Positions 9,645-18,404 of a stretch of 64,000 nt of DNA are shown in pieces (position 1 is the first letter of the stretch; every line of letters begins with the position of its first letter). The stretch is from Gemmatimonadota bacterium (GTDB lineage: Bacteria; Gemmatimonadota; Gemmatimonadetes; Longimicrobiales; Gaopeijiaceae), in contig JADFMD010000002.1 of assembly GCA_022564055.1 (NCBI GenBank), positions 1 through 64,000 on the forward strand, written 5' to 3'. The position numbers were made by a program, and so were the translations under genes. The notes below the pieces were generated by a model. It searched no databases and was not told the origin of the DNA. It worked only from the letters and a program-made list of their open reading frames with translations.

Positions 9645-10781
9645 ATGAATAGGATGATTACCTCGGTGGGCGTCGCTTTGATGCTCGCCATGGGCGTCTC
9701 GATGGCGCAGGCGCAGGTTGGCGCGAATTTCGATCCGGCCGACTGGGTGTATGGGCCACGCGGCGTCGCTGAGGGCGAGGTCCCGATCTGGAACCCCGTG
9801 ATGCAGAAGATCAAGAACGGGGAACCGGTCATCGGGGGCACGATCCGCGCCACGGATCCCCGGACCTACTGCGCCATGGCCGGGGCCGGGTACGACTTCC
9901 TCTGGATCGAGATGCAGCACGAAGCCATGACCTGGGAACAGGTGTCTCGTATGTGGCTCGCCTGCCCGGGTCCGGCCGTGCCCGGCGTCCGCATCGCCCA
10001 CGAGAGCGAGGGAAACGTCCAGAAGCCGGTGGACATGGGGGCCCTGGTCATCGTGGTTCCGACCGTGGACTCGGTGGAGGAGGCCAAACGAGCGGTGGCA
10101 TGGACCTATTTTCCGCCGATGGGCCGCCGCAGCAACGGGGGAGGTCAGGCGTTCAGCAGCACAATGTGGGGTGATGTCCCCGGCGGCTACCGCGCCACTT
10201 GGAATGAGAACGTGGTGTTGATTCTCATGATCGAGACGTTGGAAGGCGTGCAGAATGCCCGGGAGATCGCCAAGATTCCGGGTGTGGACGGCCTCTTCGC
10301 CGCGTCCGGGGACTTGGGAAATTTCTCGGGATACCGCCAAGGCGATCCCGAATACGAGATGTTGATCACGGAAGTCGTGCAGGCGGCTCAAGCGGCTGGA
10401 AAGATCGCCTGCGGCCCGCTCCGCTGGATGGGGACTCGGCCCGACTTCATGTGCTTCCAGGCAGGGACGGAGGGGGCCAACATCCGCCGCGGTGCCCAGG
10501 CGGAGATCCAGGCCGCCAACCAACGTTTTTCGGATGCGCCCGCCCGCCCGAGGATTGCGGCTGTACTCGCCAACCTCACCGCTGACTGCGGCGAGATCGT
10601 CTATGAGGCCGACTGCCTCAGTGCGGTCCGAGAAGCGGCTAGCGCTTCAGGTGACCTGACGGCGCCGGAGCAGCAGGGCGTCCGAGCGAGGCTCATGGAG
10701 CTCATGGCCGCCCACCCGAGCCAAGCGGCGCGAATCCGTGAAGTGGCCGCGGGGGCGGGGCTTGCGATCGAAGGCCGGTAA
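9645..10781 (+). CDS. HpcH/HpaI aldolase/citrate lyase-family protein with signal peptide and C-terminal extension
   Basis: MNRMITSVGVALMLAMGVSMAQAQ signal; YDFLWIEMQHEAM...MIETLEGVQNAREIAKIPGVDGLFAASGDLG. Confidence 0.85.
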   Translation: MNRMITSVGVALMLAMGVSMAQAQVGANFDPADWVYGPRGVAEGEVPIWNPVMQKIKNGEPVIGGTIRATDPRTYCAMAGAGYDFLWIEMQHEAMTWEQVSRMWLACPGPAVPGVRIAHESEGNVQKPVDMGALVIVVPTVDSVEEAKRAVAWTYFPPMGRRSNGGGQAFSSTMWGDVPGGYRATWNENVVLILMIETLEGVQNAREIAKIPGVDGLFAASGDLGNFSGYRQGDPEYEMLITEVVQAAQAAGKIACGPLRWMGTRPDFMCFQAGTEGANIRRGAQAEIQAANQRFSDAPARPRIAAVLANLTADCGEIVYEADCLSAVREAASASGDLTAPEQQGVRARLMELMAAHPSQAARIREVAAGAGLAIEGR

Positions 10782-10803
10782 GAATCCAAGGCCGGAAAAA
10801 GAA

Positions 10804-10834
10804 GGGCACCCCCACATTTGTGTGTGGGGTGCCC
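10804..10834. terminator. Hairpin between convergent genes, possible bidirectional terminator
   Basis: GGGCACCCCCACA-TTTG-TGTGTGGGGTGCCC stem-loop; A-rich 5' flank ggaaaaagaa provides a U-tract for the minus-strand gene. Confidence 0.65.
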
Positions 10835-10848
10835 TAGCTGGCCGGTCC

Positions 10849-11598
10849 CTAGCTGTCGTCCTCCACCGCCATGAAACACAGCGTCACGTTGTCCGGGGCG
10901 CCCCGATCACGGGCGATGGCCACGAGCTCGGCGGATTTTTCGTCTAGTCCGGTGATCGCCAGACCCTGGAGAATATCCCCCAGTTCATCATCGGTTATCA
11001 GCCCGGCCAAGCCATCGGTACAGAGCAGGAAGATGTCGCCGGGTAAGACCTCTCCCCGGAAGATGTCCACTTCTACCGTTTCCTCGGTGCCTACGGCCCG
11101 GTTGATGAGATGGCCGAGCGGGTGATCCACCAACGACGACGGGGAAATCGCCCCCGAGTCCAACAGCTCCTGGACCACAGTATGGTCCCGTGTGATCCGC
11201 CGGAGCTCTCCATCCCGGAACAAGTATCCACGACTGTCACCGACGTGGCCGATGATCCATTGCGCGGTGTCGCCATCGAGGGCAAGCGCGGTGACGGTGG
11301 TACCCATGCCTTGGCGTGCCGGGTCGGCGACGGAAGCCTCCCAGACCTTCAGGTTGGCCGAGGAGATCGCTTCGGCCATTCGGTCGCCCGGTTCACCGAC
11401 CGATCCCTCGTGCGAGGACAGATGCGCCTGGACGACCTCGGCGGCCAGCGAGGACGCGTACTCTCCTCCTGGCCGGCCGCCCATACCGTCCGCAACGATC
11501 ACGACACCTTCGGCGTCATCGAGAACGAGCGTGTCCTCGTTCTGAGCTCGCCTGAGTCCGGTATCGGAAACACCGGTGGCTTGCCATCGAAGGGTCAA
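10849..11598 (-). CDS. PP2C-family serine/threonine phosphatase (Stp-like)
   Basis: GLRRAQNEDTLVLDD...VVIVADGMGGRPGGEYAS...GHVGDSRGYLFRDGELRRITRDHTVVQ...LCTDGLAGLI. Confidence 0.92.
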   Translation of the reverse strand: MTLRWQATGVSDTGLRRAQNEDTLVLDDAEGVVIVADGMGGRPGGEYASSLAAEVVQAHLSSHEGSVGEPGDRMAEAISSANLKVWEASVADPARQGMGTTVTALALDGDTAQWIIGHVGDSRGYLFRDGELRRITRDHTVVQELLDSGAISPSSLVDHPLGHLINRAVGTEETVEVDIFRGEVLPGDIFLLCTDGLAGLITDDELGDILQGLAITGLDEKSAELVAIARDRGAPDNVTLCFMAVEDDS

Positions 11599-11921
11599 AG
11601 GGACTCCCTGCTTGGAAGGGTCGGGGAGCCGAAACTAGGGTCGGGTGCCACCCGTACGCAAAAGTGGGAATAATTTGGCGCCCCGCTGACCGGCTCAGGC
11701 CGGGAACAGTGAACATACAGGGGGTTAAGATGAGGTCGTTGTCCACTGTGGCGTTGTTTTCGGACGCTTCGCCGTGTGCCCCCGCCGGAAGTAATGAGAA
11801 ACGTGTGGACAAGGCCGAGGTAAAGTGATAGCTTCCACGGCTGCAGATTTTACGCTACAAAAATCTGTGTCAAAACGTGTTTCCAATCTGAAAACTGAAG
11901 TGGTTGAGGAGATAAATTTCG

Positions 11922-12872
11922 ATGCCTACGGTAACCACGCGTAAGAAGGCTACGGTCAAAACGCGTAGGAAGGCTACGGTCACAACGCCTAGAAAGCGTA
12001 AGGGTCGTCGTAGTAATCCCCTTTCCGGGTTCGACGCCAGCATCGAGGAGAAGACGGCTCTCGACCAGTACTTGAGAGATGTCAGCCGCCACGAGCTCAT
12101 TACTCCCGATAAGGAAAAGGAGCTCGGTGCTCTGGCCCAGAAGGGCGACCAGGGTGCCATCCAGGAGCTCGCCCGCGCCAATCTACGCTTCGTTATCAGT
12201 GTCGCGAAGAAGTACCAGAACCGGGGCGTTGCTCTTACGGACCTGATTCAGGAAGGGAATGTCGGGCTGGTCACCGCGGCTCGGAAGTTCGATCCTGAGC
12301 AGGGCGTGAAGTTCATCAGTTACGCGGTTTGGTGGATTCGCCAGGCGATTCTGGCCTCGCTCGCGAACCACGGACGGGCCGTGCGTGTTCCGCTCAATCG
12401 TGCTTCCGACTTGGCGCGCATCTTCCGGGAGAAGGAGCGCCTCAAGCAGGAGTTGAACCGGGAGCCCACGTCAGAAGAATTGAGTGGCGCCACGGATCTG
12501 ACGCCGGAGTTGATCGAGTCGTTGCAGACGCTCAACGCCGCAGAGATCCGGCTGGACGCGCCCATCGGCGACAGCGAGGACTCTCAGCTCGTGGAGCGCT
12601 TCATTTCCGAAGAAGCTGCAGAGCCCGAGCAGGACGTCGAGGCCAGGCTTCTGACTGAGACCGTGGGGGTCGCGCTGACGATGCTCGAAGCTCGCGATGC
12701 CAAGGTGTTGCGCCTGTATTTCGGGCTCGAGGGAGAGCGCGAACACACGTTGGAGGAGATCGGCAATTTGCTCGGCGTTACACGCGAGCGTATTCGCCAG
12801 CTCCGCGATCGGGCACTACGGCGGCTCCGTGAGGGTGGCAAGGGAGATGCTCTGGAGTCCTTTGCCGCGTGA
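11922..12872 (+). CDS. RNA polymerase sigma factor, RpoD/SigA-type, with repetitive Lys/Arg-rich N-terminus
   Basis: DQYLRDVSRHELITPDKEKEL...LRFVISVAKKYQNRGVALTDLIQEGNVGLVTAARKFDPEQGVKFISYAVWWIRQAI; region 4 LEEIGNLLGVTRERIRQLRDRALRRLR. Confidence 0.93.
   Translation: MPTVTTRKKATVKTRRKATVTTPRKRKGRRSNPLSGFDASIEEKTALDQYLRDVSRHELITPDKEKELGALAQKGDQGAIQELARANLRFVISVAKKYQNRGVALTDLIQEGNVGLVTAARKFDPEQGVKFISYAVWWIRQAILASLANHGRAVRVPLNRASDLARIFREKERLKQELNREPTSEELSGATDLTPELIESLQTLNAAEIRLDAPIGDSEDSQLVERFISEEAAEPEQDVEARLLTETVGVALTMLEARDAKVLRLYFGLEGEREHTLEEIGNLLGVTRERIRQLRDRALRRLREGGKGDALESFAA
11928..11999 (+). repeat. 3 x 24-bp imperfect tandem repeat in the sigma-factor N-terminal codons
   Basis: ACGGTAACCACGCGTAAGAAGGCT / ACGGTCAAAACGCGTAGGAAGGCT / ACGGTCACAACGCCTAGAAAGCGT. 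Confidence 0.85.
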
Positions 12873-12887
12873 CCTTCCGCGAGGGAT

Positions 12888-12940
12888 GCCCCGCTCCCCG
12901 TGAGGCCGACGGCCTGTTCGGGGAGCGGGGCTTTTTTTTT
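12888..12940 (+). terminator. Rho-independent terminator after the sigma factor
   Basis: GCCCCGCTCCCCG ... CGGGGAGCGGGGC followed by T9. Confidence 0.93.
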
Positions 12941-12966
12941 ATTGGTGTGCCGAGGAGTAGAGCCCC

Positions 12967-13866
12967 GTGAAGGGGATGGTTCGCCGCGTCGGCGGCGGTA
13001 TCTACACGGTGGCGCTGGAGTCGGGCGAGATCGTCGAAGCTTCTCTGAGGGGTCGGCTCAAGCTCGAGGAAAGAACCGGGGACCAGGTGGTTATTGGTGA
13101 TCGAGTTCGGGTCGAGTTGATCGACGACGAGGCTCACGTCATCGAGGAGGTGTTTCCGAGGCAGACCTCGATCACCCGCAGCCGCTTCGGGGGCCGGACC
13201 ATCAAGGTTCTCGTGGCCAACGCCGACCGCCTGCTCGTGGTGGTGGCTGCCGCTCGGCCGAAACCCCGCCGGGATCTCATCGACCGCCTTCTCGTCGTGG
13301 GCGAATCAGGTGGCGTCACTCCGGTGATCATCATCAACAAGATGGATTTTGATGGTGCCGCCGACGTGGCGGACGGACTTGAAGAGGTTTACCTGCCTCT
13401 CGGATACGAGGTATTGCGGATCAGCGCACTCTTGAGCCAAGGTATGGATCGGCTGGCCGAGCAGCTCTGTGAAGGGATCGCCGCCCTCGCAGGTCCGTCG
13501 GGCGTGGGAAAGTCGAGTCTCGTGAACGCGCTCGAGCCGGAGCACGCGCTCCGGACCGGTGAGCTCAGCCGGAAGCACGGTACGGGCCGACACACCACCG
13601 TAAGCTCGAGCCTCATCCAGCTACGTTGCGGGGGATTGGTGGCGGATACACCGGGGTTCAGCGACGTGGGAGTCTGGGGCGTACCCAGGGAGGAGCTCGA
13701 TGGTTGTTTTCCCGAACTCCGGGCTCTGAAGGCCTCGTGCCGTTTCAGGGAGTGCAGCCATCTTCACGAGCCTGACTGCGCCGTGCGCCAAGCGCTGGAA
13801 GAGGGTGCGATCGACCCGGGCCGATTCGAGAGCTATCGAATTCTCTATGAAGAGTCAGAGGCTTGA
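12967..13866 (+). CDS. rsgA: Ribosome small subunit-dependent GTPase A
   Basis: OB-fold N-term; GPSGVGKSSLVNAL, ADTPGFSDVG, C-terminal CRFRECSHLHEPDCAVRQAL zinc motif; GTG start. Confidence 0.92.
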   Translation: MKGMVRRVGGGIYTVALESGEIVEASLRGRLKLEERTGDQVVIGDRVRVELIDDEAHVIEEVFPRQTSITRSRFGGRTIKVLVANADRLLVVVAAARPKPRRDLIDRLLVVGESGGVTPVIIINKMDFDGAADVADGLEEVYLPLGYEVLRISALLSQGMDRLAEQLCEGIAALAGPSGVGKSSLVNALEPEHALRTGELSRKHGTGRHTTVSSSLIQLRCGGLVADTPGFSDVGVWGVPREELDGCFPELRALKASCRFRECSHLHEPDCAVRQALEEGAIDPGRFESYRILYEESEA

Positions 13867-14727
13867 TCATGAGGAGTCAGCGGCTCGCTCCGGAGCCGGC
13901 TGCAAAGCAGTGGACAGCGGCGTCATCCGGGGTACGCCGGTGGCCGGGTCGTCGCTGACTGAGATGGGCCACCCGTAAACATGCTGAAGCGTTTCTTCCT
14001 GTAGCACGTCTCGAGGTCGGCCCTCGGCGGCGACTTTTCCGCGATCCAGCAGGAGCATTCGGTCCGCAAATCGTGCGGCGAGGTCGAGATGGTGGGTGAT
14101 CAGGAAAATGGTCATTCCACGGTCGGCCGACGCTCGCAGTAGCTCCAGAATTTCCATCTCGTGGCGGACGTCGAGGCTTGCCGTGGGTTCGTCCAACATC
14201 AGCACGTTCGGCTCCTGCGCGAGTGCCCGGGCCACCCTCGTTCGTTGGATTTCACCACCGGACAGGGTGGACAGGAATCGCTGCTCCAGGCTTTCCAGAT
14301 CACACAATCGCATGGCCTCCGAAATGGCCTCCCGGTCGGCGAGCGTCTCGGATTGGAGTGCGCCCAGATAGGGGTAGCGCCCCATCGCCACGAGATCCCT
14401 CACGGTAATGGGAAAGGCCATCGACTCCGACTGGGTCACGACACCGGCTTCCCGCGCCAGCGCTCGTCGGTCCCAATCCGAGACCAGCCGACCGAACACG
14501 TGGGCCCGACCCCCAGCGTGCGGCACCATGCCGAGGAGCGCCCGAAGCAACGTCGACTTTCCGGAGCCATTCGGGCCCAAAACGGCGTAGAATGTGCCCC
14601 GCGGCACGACCAGGGTTACCGAATCGAGTGCCGGCTCGGGCGCATGCGGGTATTGGACCGTCAGCTCGGTCGCCTCGAGGGCTGCGGATCGGGTCGGATC
14701 GGCCGGGTTTGTGGATTCGGTCGGCAT
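13867..14727 (-). CDS. Iron-siderophore/cobalamin-type ABC transporter ATPase
   Basis: LGPNGSGKSTLLRALLGM, LSGGEIQRTRVARAL, VLMLDEPTASLD. Confidence 0.9.
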   Translation of the reverse strand: MPTESTNPADPTRSAALEATELTVQYPHAPEPALDSVTLVVPRGTFYAVLGPNGSGKSTLLRALLGMVPHAGGRAHVFGRLVSDWDRRALAREAGVVTQSESMAFPITVRDLVAMGRYPYLGALQSETLADREAISEAMRLCDLESLEQRFLSTLSGGEIQRTRVARALAQEPNVLMLDEPTASLDVRHEMEILELLRASADRGMTIFLITHHLDLAARFADRMLLLDRGKVAAEGRPRDVLQEETLQHVYGWPISVSDDPATGVPRMTPLSTALQPAPERAADSS

Positions 14728-15741
14728 CTAGGATTCGATCCCTGCGCCGTGTCGCGCCCCCATACTACGTCGCAGAAGAAGCAAGAAGAGCGGGACCCCC
14801 ACGAACGCGGTAATGACGCCGATCGGCACCTCGGCGGGGGACATGACGGTACGGGCTACGACATCTGCCAGGGTGAGAAACACGGCTCCCGCGAGGAATG
14901 ACAGCGGAAGGAGGACCCGGTAGTCCGATCCGACCAGAAGCCGAACGCCATGGGGCACGATCAGCCCCACGAAGCCGATGACCCCCGTGGCCGCCACTCC
15001 GGCGGCCGTCAGGAGCGACGCGAGCACGTAGGCGACACGTTTGACGCGCTCCACGTTGGCTCCGAGATAACCCGCGGTCTCCTCGCCGATCGCCAACAGG
15101 TTGAGCGGGCGAGCCAGACCCACGAGCGCGATCGCGGCCGGGAGAGTGTACAGGGTGACCATCACCACCGTGGTCCAGTCGGAGCCCGCGAGGCTACCCA
15201 TCATCCAAAGGACCGCGCTACGCACCGTTCGGGCATCCGAGATCGAGAGTACGAAGGAGATGCAGGCCGCAAAAAATGCCCCAACCACCACGCCGGCCAG
15301 GAGCAGGACGCGCACGTCCACTCGGTTGTCGGCCGTGGCCGCGACCCTCAGCACGAGAACGATCGCGAGCAGAGCTCCCGCGAAGGCGGCTGCGGGAAGC
15401 GCCCAGGAAAGTGAAGCGGTCAGGCCCATCGCAATTGCGAGAACCGCCCCCGTGGCGGCGCCTCCCGAGATTCCGAGGATGTAGGGCTCGGCGAGCGGAT
15501 TACGAAGCAGAGCCTGGAAAACGGCACCCGCAAGCGAGAGTCCGCCGCCGACCAGGATGGCCATCGCGGCTCGGGGGGCGCGGAGATCCACGATGATGCG
15601 CTGGATATTGAGGTCTCCCTCGCCACGCAAAGCGGCGAACACCTCGCCGGTGGTGAGCCCCACGGAGCCGAGCCGGATGCTCAGCAGGAAGACCAGGATC
15701 ACGGCGAGCCCCAACAGAGCAGCCCAGGAGAGGGGTTTCAT
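14728..15741 (-). CDS. FecCD/BtuC-family ABC permease
   Basis: FQALLRNPLAEPYILGISGGAATGAVLA; GFVGLIVPHGVRLLVGSDYRVLLPLSFLAGA. Confidence 0.92.
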   Translation of the reverse strand: MKPLSWAALLGLAVILVFLLSIRLGSVGLTTGEVFAALRGEGDLNIQRIIVDLRAPRAAMAILVGGGLSLAGAVFQALLRNPLAEPYILGISGGAATGAVLAIAMGLTASLSWALPAAAFAGALLAIVLVLRVAATADNRVDVRVLLLAGVVVGAFFAACISFVLSISDARTVRSAVLWMMGSLAGSDWTTVVMVTLYTLPAAIALVGLARPLNLLAIGEETAGYLGANVERVKRVAYVLASLLTAAGVAATGVIGFVGLIVPHGVRLLVGSDYRVLLPLSFLAGAVFLTLADVVARTVMSPAEVPIGVITAFVGVPLFLLLLRRSMGARHGAGIES

Positions 15742-16631
15742 CGGGGACTCGGGTCAAAGGCTCCAGGGTGAATCAGGCGCGCGATGTCGCGCGCCGCCTC
15801 TCCGAGCCCGGGTCCCGGAATCTCCACTGAGGCCGGAAGAGTGGCGCTCGCCACGTGCGCGAGGGGCGAAGGAGGCGTCAGTCCATCAGAGAGGAGGATC
15901 AGGTCCAAATCCCGATCGAGTAACGCCTCCATACTCACCGGAGCGTACAAGGTGCCAAGGTCATCGAATACGTTGGTTCCGCCGGCGATGCCAATGAGCT
16001 CATCGATGTACGTACCCGGGCCGGCCACCCAGGGGGGATCGCCACCCAGGAGGTAAACAACGCGGGGCTCGGGCAGGCCGTCAACGCGGCGAGCCACGTC
16101 ATCGAGGGCGTCTCGGATCTCGCGTAGCATCGAGTCGGCCGCGTCTGACGCATCCGTAATCCTTCCCAGGTCACGGATGATGGTCAGAACGTCCTCTATG
16201 CCGTCGGGCTGGACGGCGAAGTGGGGAATCCCCAAATCCGTCATGCGCTCAGCCGAAGCCAGGTCGGAATCACCGGCGAAGCGAATGACGAGATCGAGAT
16301 CGAGAGAGACCAGGATCTCCAGATTGGGCTGGAGGCCGCCGCCCACCGACGGCAGACCGATGAGCTCGGGCATCCGATCGAATTCGGTTCGGCCGACCAG
16401 GCGGTCGCCCCGGGCCATCCCCAAGAGCGCCTCCGTGGCCGACGGGACGAGAGAAACGATCCTTTGGGGCGCTGAATCGAACGTGTGCTGCGCACCGGCG
16501 GCGTCGACCACGCGGAAGGGGTAACCGCTCGAGGGCTCGGGTTGCTCCGGCCTGGCAGGAAGCTGTTGGCCCGGGAATACGTCGCAGCCGAGCAGCGTCG
16601 CTAGAAGGAAACAGTTGAACGACCAACGCAT
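15738..16631 (-). CDS. Cobalamin/siderophore-type periplasmic binding protein (BtuF-like lipoprotein)
   Basis: Lipobox LLGCD; QRIVSLVPSATEALLGMARGDRLVGRTEFDRMPE...LPSVGGGLQPNLEILVSLDLDLVI. Confidence 0.85.
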   Translation of the reverse strand: MRWSFNCFLLATLLGCDVFPGQQLPARPEQPEPSSGYPFRVVDAAGAQHTFDSAPQRIVSLVPSATEALLGMARGDRLVGRTEFDRMPELIGLPSVGGGLQPNLEILVSLDLDLVIRFAGDSDLASAERMTDLGIPHFAVQPDGIEDVLTIIRDLGRITDASDAADSMLREIRDALDDVARRVDGLPEPRVVYLLGGDPPWVAGPGTYIDELIGIAGGTNVFDDLGTLYAPVSMEALLDRDLDLILLSDGLTPPSPLAHVASATLPASVEIPGPGLGEAARDIARLIHPGAFDPSPR

Positions 16632-16652
16632 GCCTGGCTTACCTAGACCGTG

Positions 16653-17663
16653 TCAGTTGGCCGGCGCTGAAGAACTGGGCGGTAGCCCACATGGGTCGCG
16701 GTACTCCTCCACCCAAGCTCCTCCCTGCCGACCCAGCGTGGAGAGCCACATGGCATCCTCCCCCATGACCTCGAGCACCATCTCGTCGCTTCCATCCCCG
16801 TCGACATCCAGGTGGTCGAAGTAACGTGCGGCCCCCTTGCCGTCGCGAGAGAACAACCGGTAGTCCGCGTACGTGCTCCGGTACCCCACCCCATCGTCGT
16901 CAGAGGCGAGAAAGACGGAGTAGGCTCCAAGGGCCGCCGGTCCCACGCGGAGATCGTCAGCGTATACAAACGTCGCGACCACCGTCGGCGCCCCGTTGGG
17001 CGTAGCCCGGAACATCTGGACGTCCTGCCGAATCCCGAGCACTGATACCGGCCAGAGTGCACCGACGGAGGGAATGATCTCCTGCATCGCCGTGAGTGAG
17101 GTCACCCGCAGATCCCTCGTCTGATCGACAGGGGAGTAGGCACCGTACTCGAAGGCGTTCCCCTCCGTCGCCGGTAGCGCCAGAAACCTCTCGACCGTCG
17201 CGGCGACCGGCGTCAGCTCGATCGGGCCCCGGATCTGGGGGCGGGCGCTGCAATACCGCCCGTCCACCGAAAACCTATCGGCGATCAATCTCCCGACCCG
17301 TGCCCCATCCGAAAACAGCGTAAATTCCATGCCGAGTGTAAGGTGTTCGGCCATGAACGCTCTGCTTGCCTCGACGGATCCGACGGCCTCGAGCGGGAAA
17401 AGACCCTCGGGCCGGATCTCCGCCACGGCCACCAAAGTCGCTTCCCCACCGGCACGGTGACCCAGGTAGAGGACCGGGCCCATGGGCCGGTCCTCGGGGA
17501 CGGGATCCTCGACGACCTCCCCCACTTCAGCGGAGGTCTCGGAGACCGGGCTATCGGCCGGCGAGCTAAATCCCAGCTCCACGCCTCCCCATTCTACGTT
17601 GTCGCAGCCTGTAGCGACGATTACAATCCCGAGGAGAGGGAGCCTTTTGAGGGCTGTATTCAT
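16653..17663 (-). CDS. Hypothetical lipoprotein
   Basis: 336-aa ORF with signal/lipobox LPLLGIVIVATGC. Confidence 0.7.
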   Translation of the reverse strand: MNTALKRLPLLGIVIVATGCDNVEWGGVELGFSSPADSPVSETSAEVGEVVEDPVPEDRPMGPVLYLGHRAGGEATLVAVAEIRPEGLFPLEAVGSVEASRAFMAEHLTLGMEFTLFSDGARVGRLIADRFSVDGRYCSARPQIRGPIELTPVAATVERFLALPATEGNAFEYGAYSPVDQTRDLRVTSLTAMQEIIPSVGALWPVSVLGIRQDVQMFRATPNGAPTVVATFVYADDLRVGPAALGAYSVFLASDDDGVGYRSTYADYRLFSRDGKGAARYFDHLDVDGDGSDEMVLEVMGEDAMWLSTLGRQGGAWVEEYRDPCGLPPSSSAPAN

Positions 17664-17753
17664 GCAGAAAAGTTATCTCGGCGCACGGGGGAAATCAAAG
17701 GCTCGGTATCGCGGCTGTGCGGTGCGTCAGGGTGGGAGCCGAGGGGGCTGGGG

Positions 17754-18404
17754 GTGTCTTTGAGGAATGGATTGGGGTGGGCACCGGCGTTTTTCGCGGG
17801 ATTTGCCGCGGGGGCGTCGGGAACCGTGGCCGTGGCTCTTCTGCTTTACTCCGGAGAGGGGCTGCTTCGATCGCTGACGCTGATCGTGGCGATCGAGCTG
17901 GGTGCGTTCGGTGTGGGCTTGGGTATGAGTGCGCCGCCGAAGGAGTGGAGCGACGCGGTGGAATCACTTAGGAGGCGCTGGCTGGTCGCACTCATGGCTT
18001 TTCTCGCTGCGGCCGGCTTCGCGCTCGCGTGGGCGTTCTTCGCGGGCTTCGGAGCGTCACCCATTTCACAAGCGCTTGGTCTCGCCTTGCTCGCGGGCCT
18101 TCCCCTGTATGCGGGGGGCCGTCTCTTGAGGGGCATAAGCACCGTGCGGATGATGGCGGGCCTGCCGGGTGACGGTGCGCTCGCATCCGTCGGCGCTGCC
18201 GCCGGCGTGTTGGTGACCGGCCTCGGTGCCCTCTCTGGCGTGGGCGTACCCTCATTCGCACTCTTTCTCCTCGTCATTCTTTCGGGGGCCGCACTTCTTC
18301 AGGGGTGGGTCCTGGTGCCCCTCGAAGAGAGTATCGCGGCGCTTGAGGTCGCCGAGCCCGACCCGGCGGATGGCGTTCAGGCGGCGGCGCCCAAAACGCC
18401 GTGA
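17754..18404 (+). CDS. Hypothetical multi-TM membrane protein
   Basis: LGWAPAFFAGFAAGASGTVAVALLL... repeated hydrophobic helices; GTG (or TTG 17760) start; TGA overlaps the next start. Confidence 0.7.
   Translation: MSLRNGLGWAPAFFAGFAAGASGTVAVALLLYSGEGLLRSLTLIVAIELGAFGVGLGMSAPPKEWSDAVESLRRRWLVALMAFLAAAGFALAWAFFAGFGASPISQALGLALLAGLPLYAGGRLLRGISTVRMMAGLPGDGALASVGAAAGVLVTGLGALSGVGVPSFALFLLVILSGAALLQGWVLVPLEESIAALEVAEPDPADGVQAAAPKTP

Noticed and set aside
13867-16631. Cobalamin riboswitch controlling the BtuFCD-like operon
   Set aside because: The binding-protein gene begins only about 20 bp after the preceding gene's end, leaving no space for a riboswitch; substrate (B12 versus siderophore) is left open
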